Shown here: one piece after another, positions 1 to 11,757 of the stretch
How positions within the stretch are numbered: the first letter of the stretch is position 1
Layout of the letters: the number at the start of each line of letters is the position of its first letter
From: Coffea arabica
Lineage: Eukaryota; Streptophyta; Magnoliopsida; Gentianales; Rubiaceae
Direction: 5' to 3'
DNA length: 64,000 bases
NCBI RefSeq assembly: GCF_036785885.1
Contig: NC_092323.1
Location: 10,610,501-10,674,500 of the forward strand
Position numbers and translations under genes: made by a program
Notes under the pieces: generated by a model
The model's input: the letters and a program-made list of their open reading frames with translations, nothing else
The model's database searches: none
Told to the model about the DNA's origin: nothing

Positions 1-3000
1 ATCTTGCTTTTCTGATCATATTTCTGTCAATAAAGATGAAGGATTTCATGATATATATATATATATTTTTTATAAAAAAACTAGGTATGAAATTATTTGT
101 TGTTGGTACCTGAGCCAAAAGTCAATTGAAAAAAAAAAATTCACATTAAGCAAAGTAGAGCCAGTTGTGCCATACCCATTTTTGAGTTTGTTAAATTTTG
201 TGTATTACTGAATCAATAGTTATTGAATCATAAGCAAACAAAAAAGAACTAAAACATGATGTTTATGAAGGAGAAATAGCAATACAATAAAAAATGGGAC
301 AGAGAATGACACAGAGTGTGAAACAAAAGATCCGTTGCGCATTCTAACATATACTATATGGTAGAGGAGTACCTAATCGGGACAGGTGTTAGAGGGAGAA
401 AATAAAATCTACAAAGGCAATAAGGATTATAAGTCGTACATCAAAATCTACTGTATAACTCAATCTCACTTTGCCTTCATCATCATTTAATTGGGATCCA
501 TGCATTTGCTGAACTTCAACGCTTTGCCCTCATCTTGTCAAATTAGAAATTAATCACCTACACGAAATGGACCCATTTAATTAATACTTAGTTCCACCAC
601 TGCACATTTGTTGCGACACATGAAATACGTTTATATAGATAGGTTGTAACATCAAAGCAAGACGATTTTGACTACATTTCTAATATCTTTTTTTTTTTAA
701 AAAAAAAAATTCTTTTTACAGGTCCAATATCTATCAATCAAATTTTTGTTTTTTTATTTATTTTTTGGGGTTAGAAAAAGGTTTTAGCTTATCGAATAAA
801 CTGAAGAAACAAAATAGGGACAGTCATAGAGGGATAATTTCATCTCTTAAAAGTAGTGTCATTCCATTAACCAATAAACAACGCTGGAGTGCTGGATTTT
901 TTTTTTAATTTTTTTACCCCATGTTTGGGGAATGCGAACTTCGTTGGTGACGAGGAGAAAATGTTGGTTAAGTGCTGGCCTCATGAAATAAGAATAGTTT
1001 TATGTCACAAAAAAAATGAAACCAAACAACGTGCAGAATAATAGGCGGCACACAGATTTGGGGGTGATATCATACTACGTGTCTGCTTTAGTGATTGATC
1101 ACTGTCACACTATGATTGCAGCCTAACGTACTAGCAGTGACCAAACGGTCACCCGAACGCACAAAATATAATTTTATATGCACACGATATAATTTATTTT
1201 TAACAACGTGTAATTATAAAACAAAATTTTATAAGTTTCATATGAAGTATAAAAACGACGTACGATATGTAATTTAAATTTTACATTTTTTTTAGGTTAA
1301 ACCTTGGCCACGAACCTTTAAATTACTTCTGACAACCGTGTCTCTGCCCATCCTCCTACCAGCAGTGAGCGACGGGTCAACTCTTTTGTCACATGTCAGA
1401 AACTAAATAACCTGACAACTAGAACTGGTAGATTGTTCTAAACACTAATTAGAAACCAAAAAAGAAAAAAAAAAAAAAGGGAAGTGATAACCAATATCTT
1501 GCTACCAAATATATATATATATATATATATATATAAGAAGTATTGACCATTTCCATGTTAAAATTACCTCTCTCACTAGAAGGTCAACTTTAGGATCATG
1601 TTATCAGTTTTAGATGGAGTAGATCTCACATGCATTGGCATTCTTCTACCAGTAAATGCAGTAATATGTATGGTAGGTAGTAGCAAAATCAATCCTCCTG
1701 ACGACTGGTAGTAAGAAATCAGAATTCAGAAATAGTTTTTTTTTTCCCTTTCCTTTCATTTAATGCCTATTGGTGTTCCAAAAATATCTTTCTGAAGCCT
1801 TGGAGGGGAAGATGTACCTTGGATTGGCGTATAGTGTGACTTGTTAGACACACCAGGTCCTACGGAATTTCATCGTCCTATCCCTTGATTGAGATGTCCT
1901 TCGTTTCACCCGAGAAAGATTCATTGAATTAGCAAAAATTTGGAGCCATGGCCGTATCTCTTTGATGAATGTGGTATCGAAGTTCAGTTTGTTCTGAAAC
2001 GAGGTCAGCCTTAGGAGAGACCATACGAATGGTTGAATTGAATACACGTTTTATCTTCAATCCAATCTAATTAACTGAGCTTCTTTTAGGATAGAACGGG
2101 TAAAAGAATTAGCGAAGAACTTGCGGCCAAGTTTTTTTTTTTTTTTTTTTGGGTCACTTCCTTCTTTCATAAACTTCTTTACGAAACTAAATTAAAAAAA
2201 AAAAAAAAACTGAACTGAATAGTGTGAACTTATAGATTGAACTGTAGACGACAGTGCCTTTATTGGGATTGCTCTTGCCCTGTTCAACCAGGCTGTCATG
2301 AGTAGGACTCCGGCCATAACATAGTCGAGAGATCCAAAATGTTACGAATCGATTTACAAGTTTTACTCTATGTCTTGATTTCTAGTGTTTATATATATAT
2401 ATATATATATATGTATGGATATCATCTGTTAATACACGACTAACTAATATTTGAATAAAGTATTTTTCGCCATCAATCCATTCGGAGGATTCGCACAAGT
2501 ACCCGGGACGATGATAAAATCTAAGATGACAACGTGCTTAGTTATATGACTTAACAACATGGAGAGAAAATAGACTAAAATTACTTGGACAAGATGCTCT
2601 ACGGTGGTTGTAATGTCATTCTCCAATTTCAAGTTTCTTTGATCGTGAAAGGCTCAATAATTGTTAATAATTATGCATGCCACATTCTGTACGAGTGAAT
2701 GTGCATGTAATAGATCCGAATCATGTGGAAGTTTATATACATATTTAGCAGCAAAATTTTGACCCTAAAAGGTTGAAATTTTAGAAAATAATTAATTTGG
2801 CCTCTAAGTGTTGATGGCGACTCTGATCTTTCTTTCTTTCTTTCACCTTCTATTCGACCTCAATTAAGTATTTTAGAACCAACGTAGGGAGAGCGCTGCC
2901 CTGAAACACCGCCCGAATACGGGTAGACAAGACTTCAAATCAACTTGACTAAAAGCTGTCGAAATGTGTGGGGATCGAGGGGCCAAAACTTCGAAGCTGA

Positions 3001-4139
3001 TGTTTTCCGCAAAATTAATATGTTTGCCGCCTGAGTCGTTCTCATGATTCCCTGTGGATAGTAAATGGTAATGCAAGCCAAAAAAAAAAAAAATTTGTGG
3101 TGATGAATTAAGGCAAGTGCAAAACGTGGTTGGAGCGAAAAACTCTTGCCAATTGACTAGCGTATCTGGGCTTCAATTGCACCCCATGAAAGCTACATTT
3201 TCAGGCCGGTAAATATGCAGTCTTACGTGACTACTGTAGAGCATCTTGATAAGCATAAAGCTTTGTCGGTTGATTGACTGTGCAGTAAATGCCGTGCTTT
3301 AAGGGCCTACCATTTCATTTTGGAGCATGCACTCATGAAATTGCACATAAATTCACACCAAATGTTGGCGCAATTATTAGAAATTTTAGTTGGCTTCATG
3401 GGTTTTCTCTCCAGGCAAAGGAATCAAGCAGCTAGGATGCATTACGGTCAGTTCCATACTACACTTTCCAGTAGTATTATGTCATTTTTGAGCTGTTTTC
3501 TTGAAATTTTCCTTTTATACATCATGCTCAAAAACTTTATAATCATAGCAACTTCACTTGCGCTCTCATCAAATGATCTAGCTTGTTTCCATTTGCGTTA
3601 CTTTCCTATTTCTTAGTTCATTTCTTCCGTACTAGCTCATCAAATCTTCAGAACTCATCCATTTTTTAGGTTGCTCACAGAGTATAGTTCATCCACGAGA
3701 AGAAGCTCTCATCCATTTTTGAGGGCATTATCGAAAATTAATCAGAATCGATTGCATACCACTTAAAAGTAAGTTTTATCTTCAAAACGGGTTCATTTGT
3801 CTTTCCCCCCCTTTTTCTCCTTATAATTAGTAAGTGTGTCATCTGATAGAGAAAGTTCGATGAAGCAGGTTTGCAGGGACACATCCACAGGAAAAAGATA
3901 ATAGGGGAAGTTTCCAGGTGAGATATATACTATAGAAATGTGCATGTCCCGTGGTACTCAATAATAACATGCACTAGAGTCTTTCCTCCTACTATTTGTA
4001 CGGATAAACTGCTACACTGATCGATTTGGCATCACTTCCACAATGGAGTCTGAACAGCTTCCCATTTGTGCAATGAATCATACAGCAGATCTAAAATCTC
4101 ACTGGCTTATATTATTGGCTTCACGGGAGAAATTCCAAG
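1..4139. other. Intergenic DNA upstream of PILS copy 1
   Basis: No supportable gene. The stretch is AT-rich, with (TA)n tracts near 1510-1535 and 2386-2412 and long A or T runs near 1466, 2132 and 2192. Short open frames (for example 1844-2047 and 2873-3076 on the - strand) have no recognisable domain and no splice partners. The last 800 bases before 4140 probably hold the promoter and 5' untranslated region of the first PILS gene, but I could not fix a TATA box or transcription start. Confidence 0.6.
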
Positions 4140-7100
4140 ATGGGATTCCTTGCCTTGTTCATTGTGGCACTGATTCCTGTCCTGAAAACACTTATTGTCA
4201 CTGCTGTTGGTTTATTCCTTGCCTTAGAGAAGGTGGACATCCTGGGTGACACTGCAAGGCATCATCTGAACAATGTAAGTGGGCTATATATTAGTAGTAG
4301 CATTTATGAAATTTATATACAGAGTCAGTCAGTTGCTGTTGGTGATCTTAAAAAGAGGCCGAACAGATTAATATATTTTGTTGAATGATTGGACCAAAAC
4401 AGCTCGTGTTTTTCGTCTTCACTCCTGCTCTAGTTTCAAGCAGCCTGGCAGAAACAATAACAATGAGCAGCCTAATTAAGTTGTATGTCGATCTCATCAA
4501 GTCTTTGAATTTTCTTTCCTTGAAAGAGACTTGGGTTGTAACATTCAGATTTTGGTTGGTTTCTAACTGTTTGCAAATGGCATTTATGTTTTTTTATGTG
4601 CAGATGGTTCATGCCGGTGAACATTCTTCTCACCTTTATTATTGGTTCGGCGTTGGGTTGGGTGCTTGTTAAAGTCTTAAGAACTCCTCAACATCTACAT
4701 GGCCTAGTTATTGGTTGCTGTGCAGCAGGTTATAAAACTCATCATAATTCTGAAGTTCTACTACTATAATTTTTCATTATTTTGGAAATCAAGCCGGAGA
4801 GTAGCTCAGCCAAGGTCAGGAATTAGGGGCTAGATTGATATTGGGGATAATTTTAGAAACCTCCCTTGAGCTTTTTGATAATTTCAATAGCCTCCCCTAA
4901 AATTTGTAAAATTACACATACCTCCCCCAAAGTTAAGGTTTTGATAACAAAGTTAGTCCAATTAGAAAAAGTAACATTAAAAAAGTACTTTAAAGAGAAA
5001 GATGAAACTTTTATTTCATAAATACCCCTCATGCACGTATATAAGTCGTATTAGTAAGAGAATAAAAATAATTAAAAGTTAGGAATAATTAATACACACA
5101 TTTGATCACTCAAAAAGTTCACATTTAATAAATTAGACAATACAAATAAGCAACAAAACTAATTACAAAGTTCAGTAAAACAGACTAGTCATCTCTTTTA
5201 ACTTGATGCTTGCTATGATTCTTGTGACAAAACTTATGTGTAAATAAATGCTTTTGCCACTTCTGAACTCATCAAATGCAGGGAACTTGGGGAACTTGCT
5301 TCTCATTATCATTCCAGCTGTTTGTGAGGAAAGTAACAGCCCATTTGGAGATTCATCAACATGTTCTACTAATGGAGAAGCTTATGCATCCCTCTCTATG
5401 GCGGTAATTCTGTCCCGCTTTTCAGTACAATGACGACTTTGCAAACACCATTAGTTCCTAGATATATATATATATATATATATATCCCAGCAATCTTTTT
5501 TTTTTTTTTTAATTTTCTTAACCTCCTTTTTATGCCACATATATCAACCCCATCTCATGAACACTATAGTACGACTGTATTCAAATTAAACTCTTCTGGA
5601 AAACACGGTCCAAAAGTAGATGTTTCTTATGTCTATCTTGTCCATACCATTTATTTATTTCTCTTTGGCTGAATAGATAGGGGCTGTATTCATCTGGACG
5701 TATGTTTATAACATCGTACGGGCATATGGGATTCGAAGTACAGGTTCCACAATTAACAGAACAAATTCTGCCAACGGTGGAGAGATAGTGACAGAAAGCA
5801 GCTTGGAAGAATCATTGTTATCAAAGGATATTGAGACTGATCATTCTCATGATACACCACAGCCCATTGAGAGTATTGAAAATTATGAGAAGGTTGATCT
5901 CCTTTTCTCATCTTCCATGCATAGTACCAATTTTTCTGTCTCCTCTTGCACTAGAGTAAGTTGTCACCTCACTGAAGTGTTTGGGTAGTTCTATATTTTC
6001 TTATCTACTCCGTTTATTTCTGAATCATAGAGAGAGCAAAAATAAAATAAAAAAAAAATGCTCCCATTTTGTAGATTTCAGAAAATATGGTAGGTTTTTC
6101 TTTTGGGGAAAGCTCTAAGGGGGAAAGAGCGACTTCACTTTATTTTTCCTAATAACCAAAAAAATTCAATTATGACAGCAAGTTTAAAAGCTTCCTTTTC
6201 CGGAGAATTACAAAAAAAGTATATGTACTTTGACATTACAATGTGGATCAACAATTCAGATTAATTTAGCCAGGATAACAACCACTCAAGTATAGATGTG
6301 AAAATTAAGGGAAAAAATCGCGTTAAAATTCGGTATTTTAGGTGTAATATGACCTCTACTGCATTGTTAATTTATTTTCTAAGCTTTTAGAAATCATAGA
6401 GGTGCCAATTTAGAATCTATTTCTTCCTCTCACTCGTCCCTCTTATTTACTCAAATTGTTTCTTCTAGGTACCGATGCGAAAGAAAATTAAGCAGCAGCT
6501 GAAAATTTTGGCAGAAAGGATGAACCTAAAAATGATGTTTGCACCGTCCACCATTGCCACGGTATGATCATACCATCTATAATTTGTACGAATCAGGAAT
6601 TTCATCTAATCCTTTTTAAAAAATGGAACATCCCAGAAATTCAATTGAATCTAAAAGGGTCAAGGGAATCATGAAGCACGTTCCAACAACAAATGAGCTA
6701 GCTATGAAACATGTTCTCTAAATTTTCCAGGCCTAGTAGTACATTTTTTCCTTGTGGGATTTCTATAGCCAAATGTCGTGTTGTAGTTGGAAGTCATTGG
6801 CCGAGTTATCTATGATTTCAATTGAAGTGTGAAAGTAATGTTGAATAGATAGTTGGGCTTGCGATTGGCGCCACCTCTCCCTTGCGAAAGCTACTTATTG
6901 GTGACTCTGCTCCTCTTCGGGTCATAGATACCTCTACATCCATGTTAGGGTAAGATCTTGAAATGGGCTCCTATTTTGCTAGAAATGATTGCGTAATCTT
7001 TATTAATTCTTACCGTGCAAGTGGATTATCATGTTGCAAACCAATGTTTTGAAAATTGGATCGAACCGGTCGGTTTGACCAATTGAACTGCAAACCAGTC

Positions 7101-8495
7101 GTGTCTCCGATTCAGTTCAATAGTTAATTGAAAAATTCAATTGAATCGGTCCAATCCGATCAAGAACAAGTTAGACTAGTAAAAATCGGGAAGTTCAACT
7201 AGAGTTCACTAATTTTTTTTATTTTTTTAGAGAATATTTCAACATTATTCAAAATTTTTAATGCTAATATAAATAAAACTGATTAAACTTTTGAACCAAA
7301 ATTGAACCGGTAAACCTCTTCTTGTGTACTCTCCTCTCCAGTCCGGGTTTAACACCATTGATTGTAACCAAGCATGACCAATCCCATTTATATATCTCAA
7401 ATTCGAGATAGCTTAACTGAAAAGCTGTCTTGGTTGCTTTCGCACCCCCCAAAAAAAAAAAAAAAGTGTGTGTCATGGCCAGCGTGTAAATCGTAAATTC
7501 AGTTTTTCTTTTTTCTTTTTTCAATCACTAACCAAACATTTCAAACTATTTTCACAGGAATTTGAATTCTGATGACCATAGTAGCATTAACAAACGAACT
7601 TCATTAATGCGATTGAATCACATGCTGTTATTTATTTTACACAACTTTCCTCCTAAACCAAGACTACAAGGCTATGTGTATATGGATGTTTTTTTCTCGA
7701 TTATTTTCTTAGTGCTATGTGATTTACTGCAACAGAGACGCATCAATACCGGCCATGACATTGATAGTCGGAGCAAATCTCCTCAAGGGTAATCTTAAAA
7801 TCCTTTAAACATCTGTCCCGCTATTTTCAGTCTTTCCTTTTGGATTCAAGGTTACACTTTTTCTAGGGAGATGTTATAGGCACTTCTTAGAAAACCTTTG
7901 TCACTCCATCCTCCCTTTATAGTATGAAGGGAGGAGGATGGAACGCTAGAGGATTTTTAAGGAGTGCTAATATCATTTTTCTTTTTCTAACCATGGTTTA
8001 CTTTATAATTCTGTGACAGGTCTTCAAAGATCTGAAGTCGGGTTGGGGATCATAATAGGGGTCCAAGTGGTCCGTTATATCGCAATGCCTCTCTTGGGCA
8101 TTCTTGTTGTTAAAGCTGCAGTTCATTTTGGACTGGTGGGATCGGATTCATTATATCAGTTTGTTCTTCTGCTGCAATATGCACTACCAACTGCAATGAG
8201 CATGGGTATTGTTCAGTGAGAATCTCTAAATTTTATATTACTACTCTAAACTTGTATACTTCTTATGCGACAGAGATTAGGTGAATTTTTGTAAGGAAAT
8301 GAAACTCTCAAGATATTGAACTGCTCTACCAGACTTGGCCTAATCTTCCATTAATGTTAATTGTTTGTAGGTACCATAACGCAATTATTTGAAGTTGGGG
8401 AAAGGGACTGTTCGGTTATTATGCTGTGGAATTATGCAGTGGCAGCACTGGCTCTTACTCTCTGGTCAACATACTACTTGTGGTTTGTGTCTTGA
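4140..8495 (+). CDS. PILS: PIN-LIKES (PILS) auxin transport facilitator, copy 1
   Basis: Ten exons join in frame to 432 residues: 4140-4274, 4403-4482, 4604-4728, 5282-5403, 5677-5955, 6469-6561, 6849-6949, 7736-7788, 8020-8205, 8371-8495. The family (auxin efflux carrier/Mem_trans fold) sits in the ER membrane and lowers nuclear auxin signalling by sequestering auxin. Seen here: an N-terminal hydrophobic block, LVFFVFTPALVSSSLAETIT, WFMPVNILLTF, the NLGNLL signature, then a long polar loop in exon 5 (about residues 155-247) and a second membrane block ending in LQYALPTAMSMGTITQLF. It is the most diverged of the three copies: its loop exon is 279 nt against 222 nt in the others, and the last exon reads FEVGERDCSVIM where the others have FGSGQSEC. 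Introns 3 and 7 carry repeat insertions. The ATG at 4140 aligns with the starts of both other copies. From memory the sequence is closest to the Arabidopsis PILS3 group. Confidence 0.93.
4843..5040. repeat. Decayed inverted-repeat transposon fragment in PILS copy 1 intron 3
   Basis: From 4843 the intron has the pattern GGGATAATTTTAGAAACCTC followed by runs of 'cctccc' spaced by AT-rich words. The same motif occurs in reverse complement at about 31695-31782, at the end of the 30.4-31.8 kb element, so the two belong to one repeat family. I could not place the right border or a target duplication. It is probably the end of a non-autonomous DNA transposon; the superfamily is not determined. Confidence 0.5.
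7041..7365. repeat. Short non-autonomous repeat in PILS copy 1 intron 7
   Basis: The left side reads GAACCGGTCGGTTTGACCAA near 7064. The right side has AATTGAACCGGTAAACC near 7301 and CCGGGTTTAACACCATTG near 7345. Reversed, the right end begins CAATGGTGTTAAACCCGG, a rough inverted match to the left end CCAATGTTTTGAAAATTGG near 7041. This is the usual layout of a short plant MITE. The target duplication was not resolved. Confidence 0.4.
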
Positions 8496-9500
8496 AGTTC
8501 CTAATCTTCATTTTTTGTGTACGTGCCCCATGCAAATTATTCCAAACAAAATGGAAGCAAGATTCATACTACGTTTGTGGAAAGTCATCCAACTTGTGCA
8601 AGAGGCCTTTTTTTTTTTTTTTCGTTTTTTTTTATGGGTAAATCCTTTTGGATTGCTAAGATTCTGAAGTTGAAAGTCTTGATATGTACAAACGAAACAG
8701 CATACAGATGTATCTATGCATATACAAAATATCTTATAAATTCAATTTTTTATTGCAATAATCATTGAATATTGTTATGTTGTTAATTCAGACATCTTCT
8801 ATTGCAGAAAAACGAGAAAAGACTATCTCTGTTTACATTAATTCTGGGTGAAAATTGATACTTTAACCAAAAAAAAAAAAAAAAAAACCAATTGAACTGC
8901 TATTTTTAAGGTTTTGAGTTCTCAGTTGTCCATTCTAACAACGCATATATCTTTTCCTTGACACAATAGCTGTTTAAATTCCACATCAATGCAGAAGGAA
9001 ACCTGTCTTAACATTGCCAATGAATTTAAAAAATATGCAATGCATCATGTGACAGATTAAAATTCGCTTGTAAATACAGTAGAAACTAGTGTGAATACCC
9101 GTGCTACGCACGTTGCTGATATTATTGAAAGAAATTAAAAGAGAAGGTGAATTAAAAAAAAGTAAAAAAAAATTGTACCAATATAGTTAAAATTTAAGAT
9201 TTGTCTAACAATAGTTTAAAGTATGATAAAATGTGTACATCTTTCAAGAATTGCGTTTTTACGAAAGTTTTTATCCTTACACTAAAAATCTATTATTGGA
9301 CAATAGTATGTACATTATCACTATTTGAATTTGAAATCTAAATTTTATAAATGTAAGTACATATATCTATATATCATACATTCAATTGTAATAATATTTA
9401 CACTATTAATGTATATAAGATTAATTTGAAAGGAAAAAATCAGACTACTTGTAGTAGACTTCGCTTTAGAGATATAATTATAAAAAAATGGAGAAGGATG
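8496..9500. other. 3' flank of PILS copy 1 and repeat-rich spacer
   Basis: No gene seen. It contains the probable 3'UTR of the first PILS gene, poly-T and poly-A runs at about 8607 and 8870, and AT-rich DNA. A motif ACCCGTGCTACGCACG lies at about 9098-9114; words like this are common at the ends of dispersed plant repeats. A MITE-like block lies at about 9275-9425. Confidence 0.5.
9275..9425. repeat. MITE-like copy, family A
   Basis: The block runs from 'ccttacactaaaaatct' through AT-rich DNA with 'aatttgaaatctaaatttt' to 'acactattaatgtatataag'. The same word order appears at 9741-9895 and, more loosely, at 45836-45965 and 48955-49030. Shared order in several places points to a dispersed element rather than chance. 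It is highly decayed and no coding potential is seen. Confidence 0.4.
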
Positions 9501-9504
9501 CCTC

Positions 9505-10188
9505 AGTTTTTTTTTTCCCTTTGGCACAAACAAATGAATCAATTTCGTCCTTGACATTTAAAAACTGAAATTATTACATCCCTGAACCCAAATTTTAATC
9601 TGAATCAAACCACCAATCAACCTGATTACAAATTTCGGGAATGTAATTGGTAGATCACTTGGTTAACTCAATTTGATATTCATGTGAAATTTAATGAACC
9701 TAAAAAGAAAAAAGAAAAAATTATAATATAAAAAAGAAAGATTAATCTTTCCTACATTATCATTGTATACACTGACGGTTTTATGTACCGCCATATCATT
9801 TTAATTTAAATTTAAACACCAAATTTTATATTTATGATACACATCTAGATTCGCAAGCAGATATACTAACAGTGCATGAAAAGATTTACCAAAAAAAAAA
9901 ACTCTACTATTCCAAGACAAAGAATGACCTTTTATGTTATAATTTTTATTTTTTTGGTTTAATAAATGTCATGTGAATATGATGAAGTTGACCAAATAAT
10001 CTATCAATTCTATTTTCGAAATTTATTACTGGGTTATTGGATGGTTTGATTCAGATTGAAAATTAGGTTCAGGAATGTAATAGCTTTAATTTTTAAATGT
10101 CAGGGATGAATTTGCTTCATTTTAAAAGTGAGGGATGAAAAGAATATTTTTGTGAAATGTGAGGGATGAAACAAGTCATTTTCCCTTA
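9505..10188. mobile_element. Long terminal-inverted-repeat element (non-autonomous)
   Basis: The left arm (about 9520-9710) and the right arm (about 9945-10188) are inverted copies. The left contains CATCCCTGAACCCAAATTTT and AATCTGAATCAAACCACC; the right arm read in reverse gives CATTCCTGAACCTAATTTTC and AATCTGAATCAAACCATCC. The similarity continues inward through 'aaatttcg' and 'cttggttaac/tttggtcaac' words for close to 200 bases per arm. The roughly 230-bp middle is occupied by a separate MITE-like block. There is no open frame, so it depends on another element for movement. The superfamily and target duplication are not resolved. Confidence 0.65.
9741..9895. mobile_element. MITE-like element nested inside the long-TIR element
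   Basis: This block fills the centre of the 9.5-10.19 kb inverted-repeat element. Its left end (AATCTTTCCTACATTATCAT, then TGTATACACTGAC) and its right end in reverse (AAATCTTTTCATGCACTGTT) are imperfect inverted repeats. The 'tgtatacactgac' word recurs near 45402. It therefore probably inserted into the older, larger element. Confidence 0.5.
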
Positions 10189-11757
10189 AAACATTATTGC
10201 TGCGTGAAATATGCAATAATTGTACCCCTGTCATAAATCGATATCCTGGTACACTCCGGATGGCTGGAACATATTACTTGGGATAGACGAAATATTAGCT
10301 TATGGCAATCTAACCTATTGAGATAGATGTATGGCAATTGCACTTTAAATGGGTTTGGATGCAAAAAAATTGGATCAACAAGCAGCATGCCATAGACACG
10401 CGAAACTGAAAACTTCAGGCTGGGGGGCCTCCATAGTCCATGGCCGAGTATGGGCAAAAACTATTCAAGATACCCCATAATGTGAAATATGAATAAATAT
10501 GACTGACACGAATGGGGATGGGGCTGGTGGGTTCTTTTCTTTGGATTGCCCACAAAACAGGTCAGAATAGCCCAATTGCTCAGCGACGTAACTGTATGGC
10601 CATACCACCAGAAAAGCTCGTAATTGTAGCTTTCGTCAGTCCCCCTTTTTTTGACTATTCTATATATTCGAATTTATCGTTGGTAAACCACACTCTCTCC
10701 TACTTGTGGCCGTTAAAGAATCAAGCAGTCCATCAAATAAAGTGATAAACGAGTTGTCTCCATTCCGTGGAAAAGGCGAATATGCGCCATGCAATTTTTT
10801 CCCCCTTTGGATGCTGCTAATCCAAACATGTTGCCTTACTGATGCTACTTAATCACTGTTTTTTTTTTGGGGTTCCCTTTAACGCTACTGAATCCCTTTT
10901 CCTTTTCTTGCATGCTACTTAATCCCAACAAGTGCATTTTGGTTTCCGGGTTTCTGTTGAAATCAGTCTTGGTAGCAGAACTTTGAGTTCTAATCAAGTC
11001 TTACACAAAATAAACAAGCCACAGAGGAACTATTCGGCAGCTGGGTAAAATGCATTTTCTTGCTCTTCTTTCAGAACTCTGACGTTTATATTTGTTTTAG
11101 TAGTATTATAGTACTCTGTTTTATCAGTGTTTGATATATCGGATTGCTTGACGCTACTCTATTTATTAAGTTAATTATAAAAGTAGTTCTCCAAGTTGGA
11201 GAAGGGACAAATGGAAGTGTCATGTGTCTTTACGTATCTGTTTTTTTTTCCTTATTTATTGTTTTCAGACGCCAACAAGCCAAGTTGAAATTGAATTTGC
11301 TTGTGTCAAATTCTCTTACATACTTGATTATTATTTGGCTGCTGGCATGCACTCACTTTCCAACACAAACTAAGGATCCTCTGCTAAAGGATATCCGTAT
11401 GTTGTGCAAAAGTTAGACCATGGAACATTATTAGGGGGAACTTATTAAGCTAGAGATTTAAGCACCATTATGATGGTTTAAATTATGTAAGATTTAGTCC
11501 AACTTGTCAAGCAGCCATTACCTGTATCATGCCTACAAAAGGTTATGGATGTCTTGACTTTGATAGGAGGAAACATGGGATTTACTTATCCAGCAGGCCA
11601 AGGAGCGTTTATTGTCCCATAATATACTATTTAGTCGTAATGAGTTCAGCTGAGGAAGGAAGTTTGTAGAGGAATTAACTAGAAATAATTCCTCTTTCTC
11701 CTTTTTGTTTTGTTTTCCTGTAGGAGTTTGGAGTACTTGAAGTTTTCGTATATCATA
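10189..11757 (+). promoter_or_regulatory. Promoter and leader region of PILS copy 2
   Basis: There is no gene here. From about 10550 onward the sequence is related to the region upstream of PILS copy 3 (about 15400-16604), for example 'atagcccaattg' at about 10568 against 'atagcccaactg' at about 15407, and 'caagcagccatta' at about 11508 against 'caagcagccgtta' at about 16367. A typical acceptor (tttcctgtag, ending at 11722) lies 35 bases before the ATG, so the gene may have a 5'UTR intron. No donor was fixed. Confidence 0.5.

Noticed and set aside
1844-2047. 67-residue - strand frame that looked like a possible organelle-derived insert
   Set aside because: I could not match it to any plastid or mitochondrial gene from memory, and both strands contain stops; left unannotated.
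2873-3076. 67-residue - strand frame
   Set aside because: No domain, no splice partners, and composition like the flanking DNA.
8315-8899. Direct repeat 'attgaactgct' near a long A-run, as a possible retroposon target duplication
   Set aside because: The span includes the last exon of PILS copy 1, so it cannot be an insertion; chance match.
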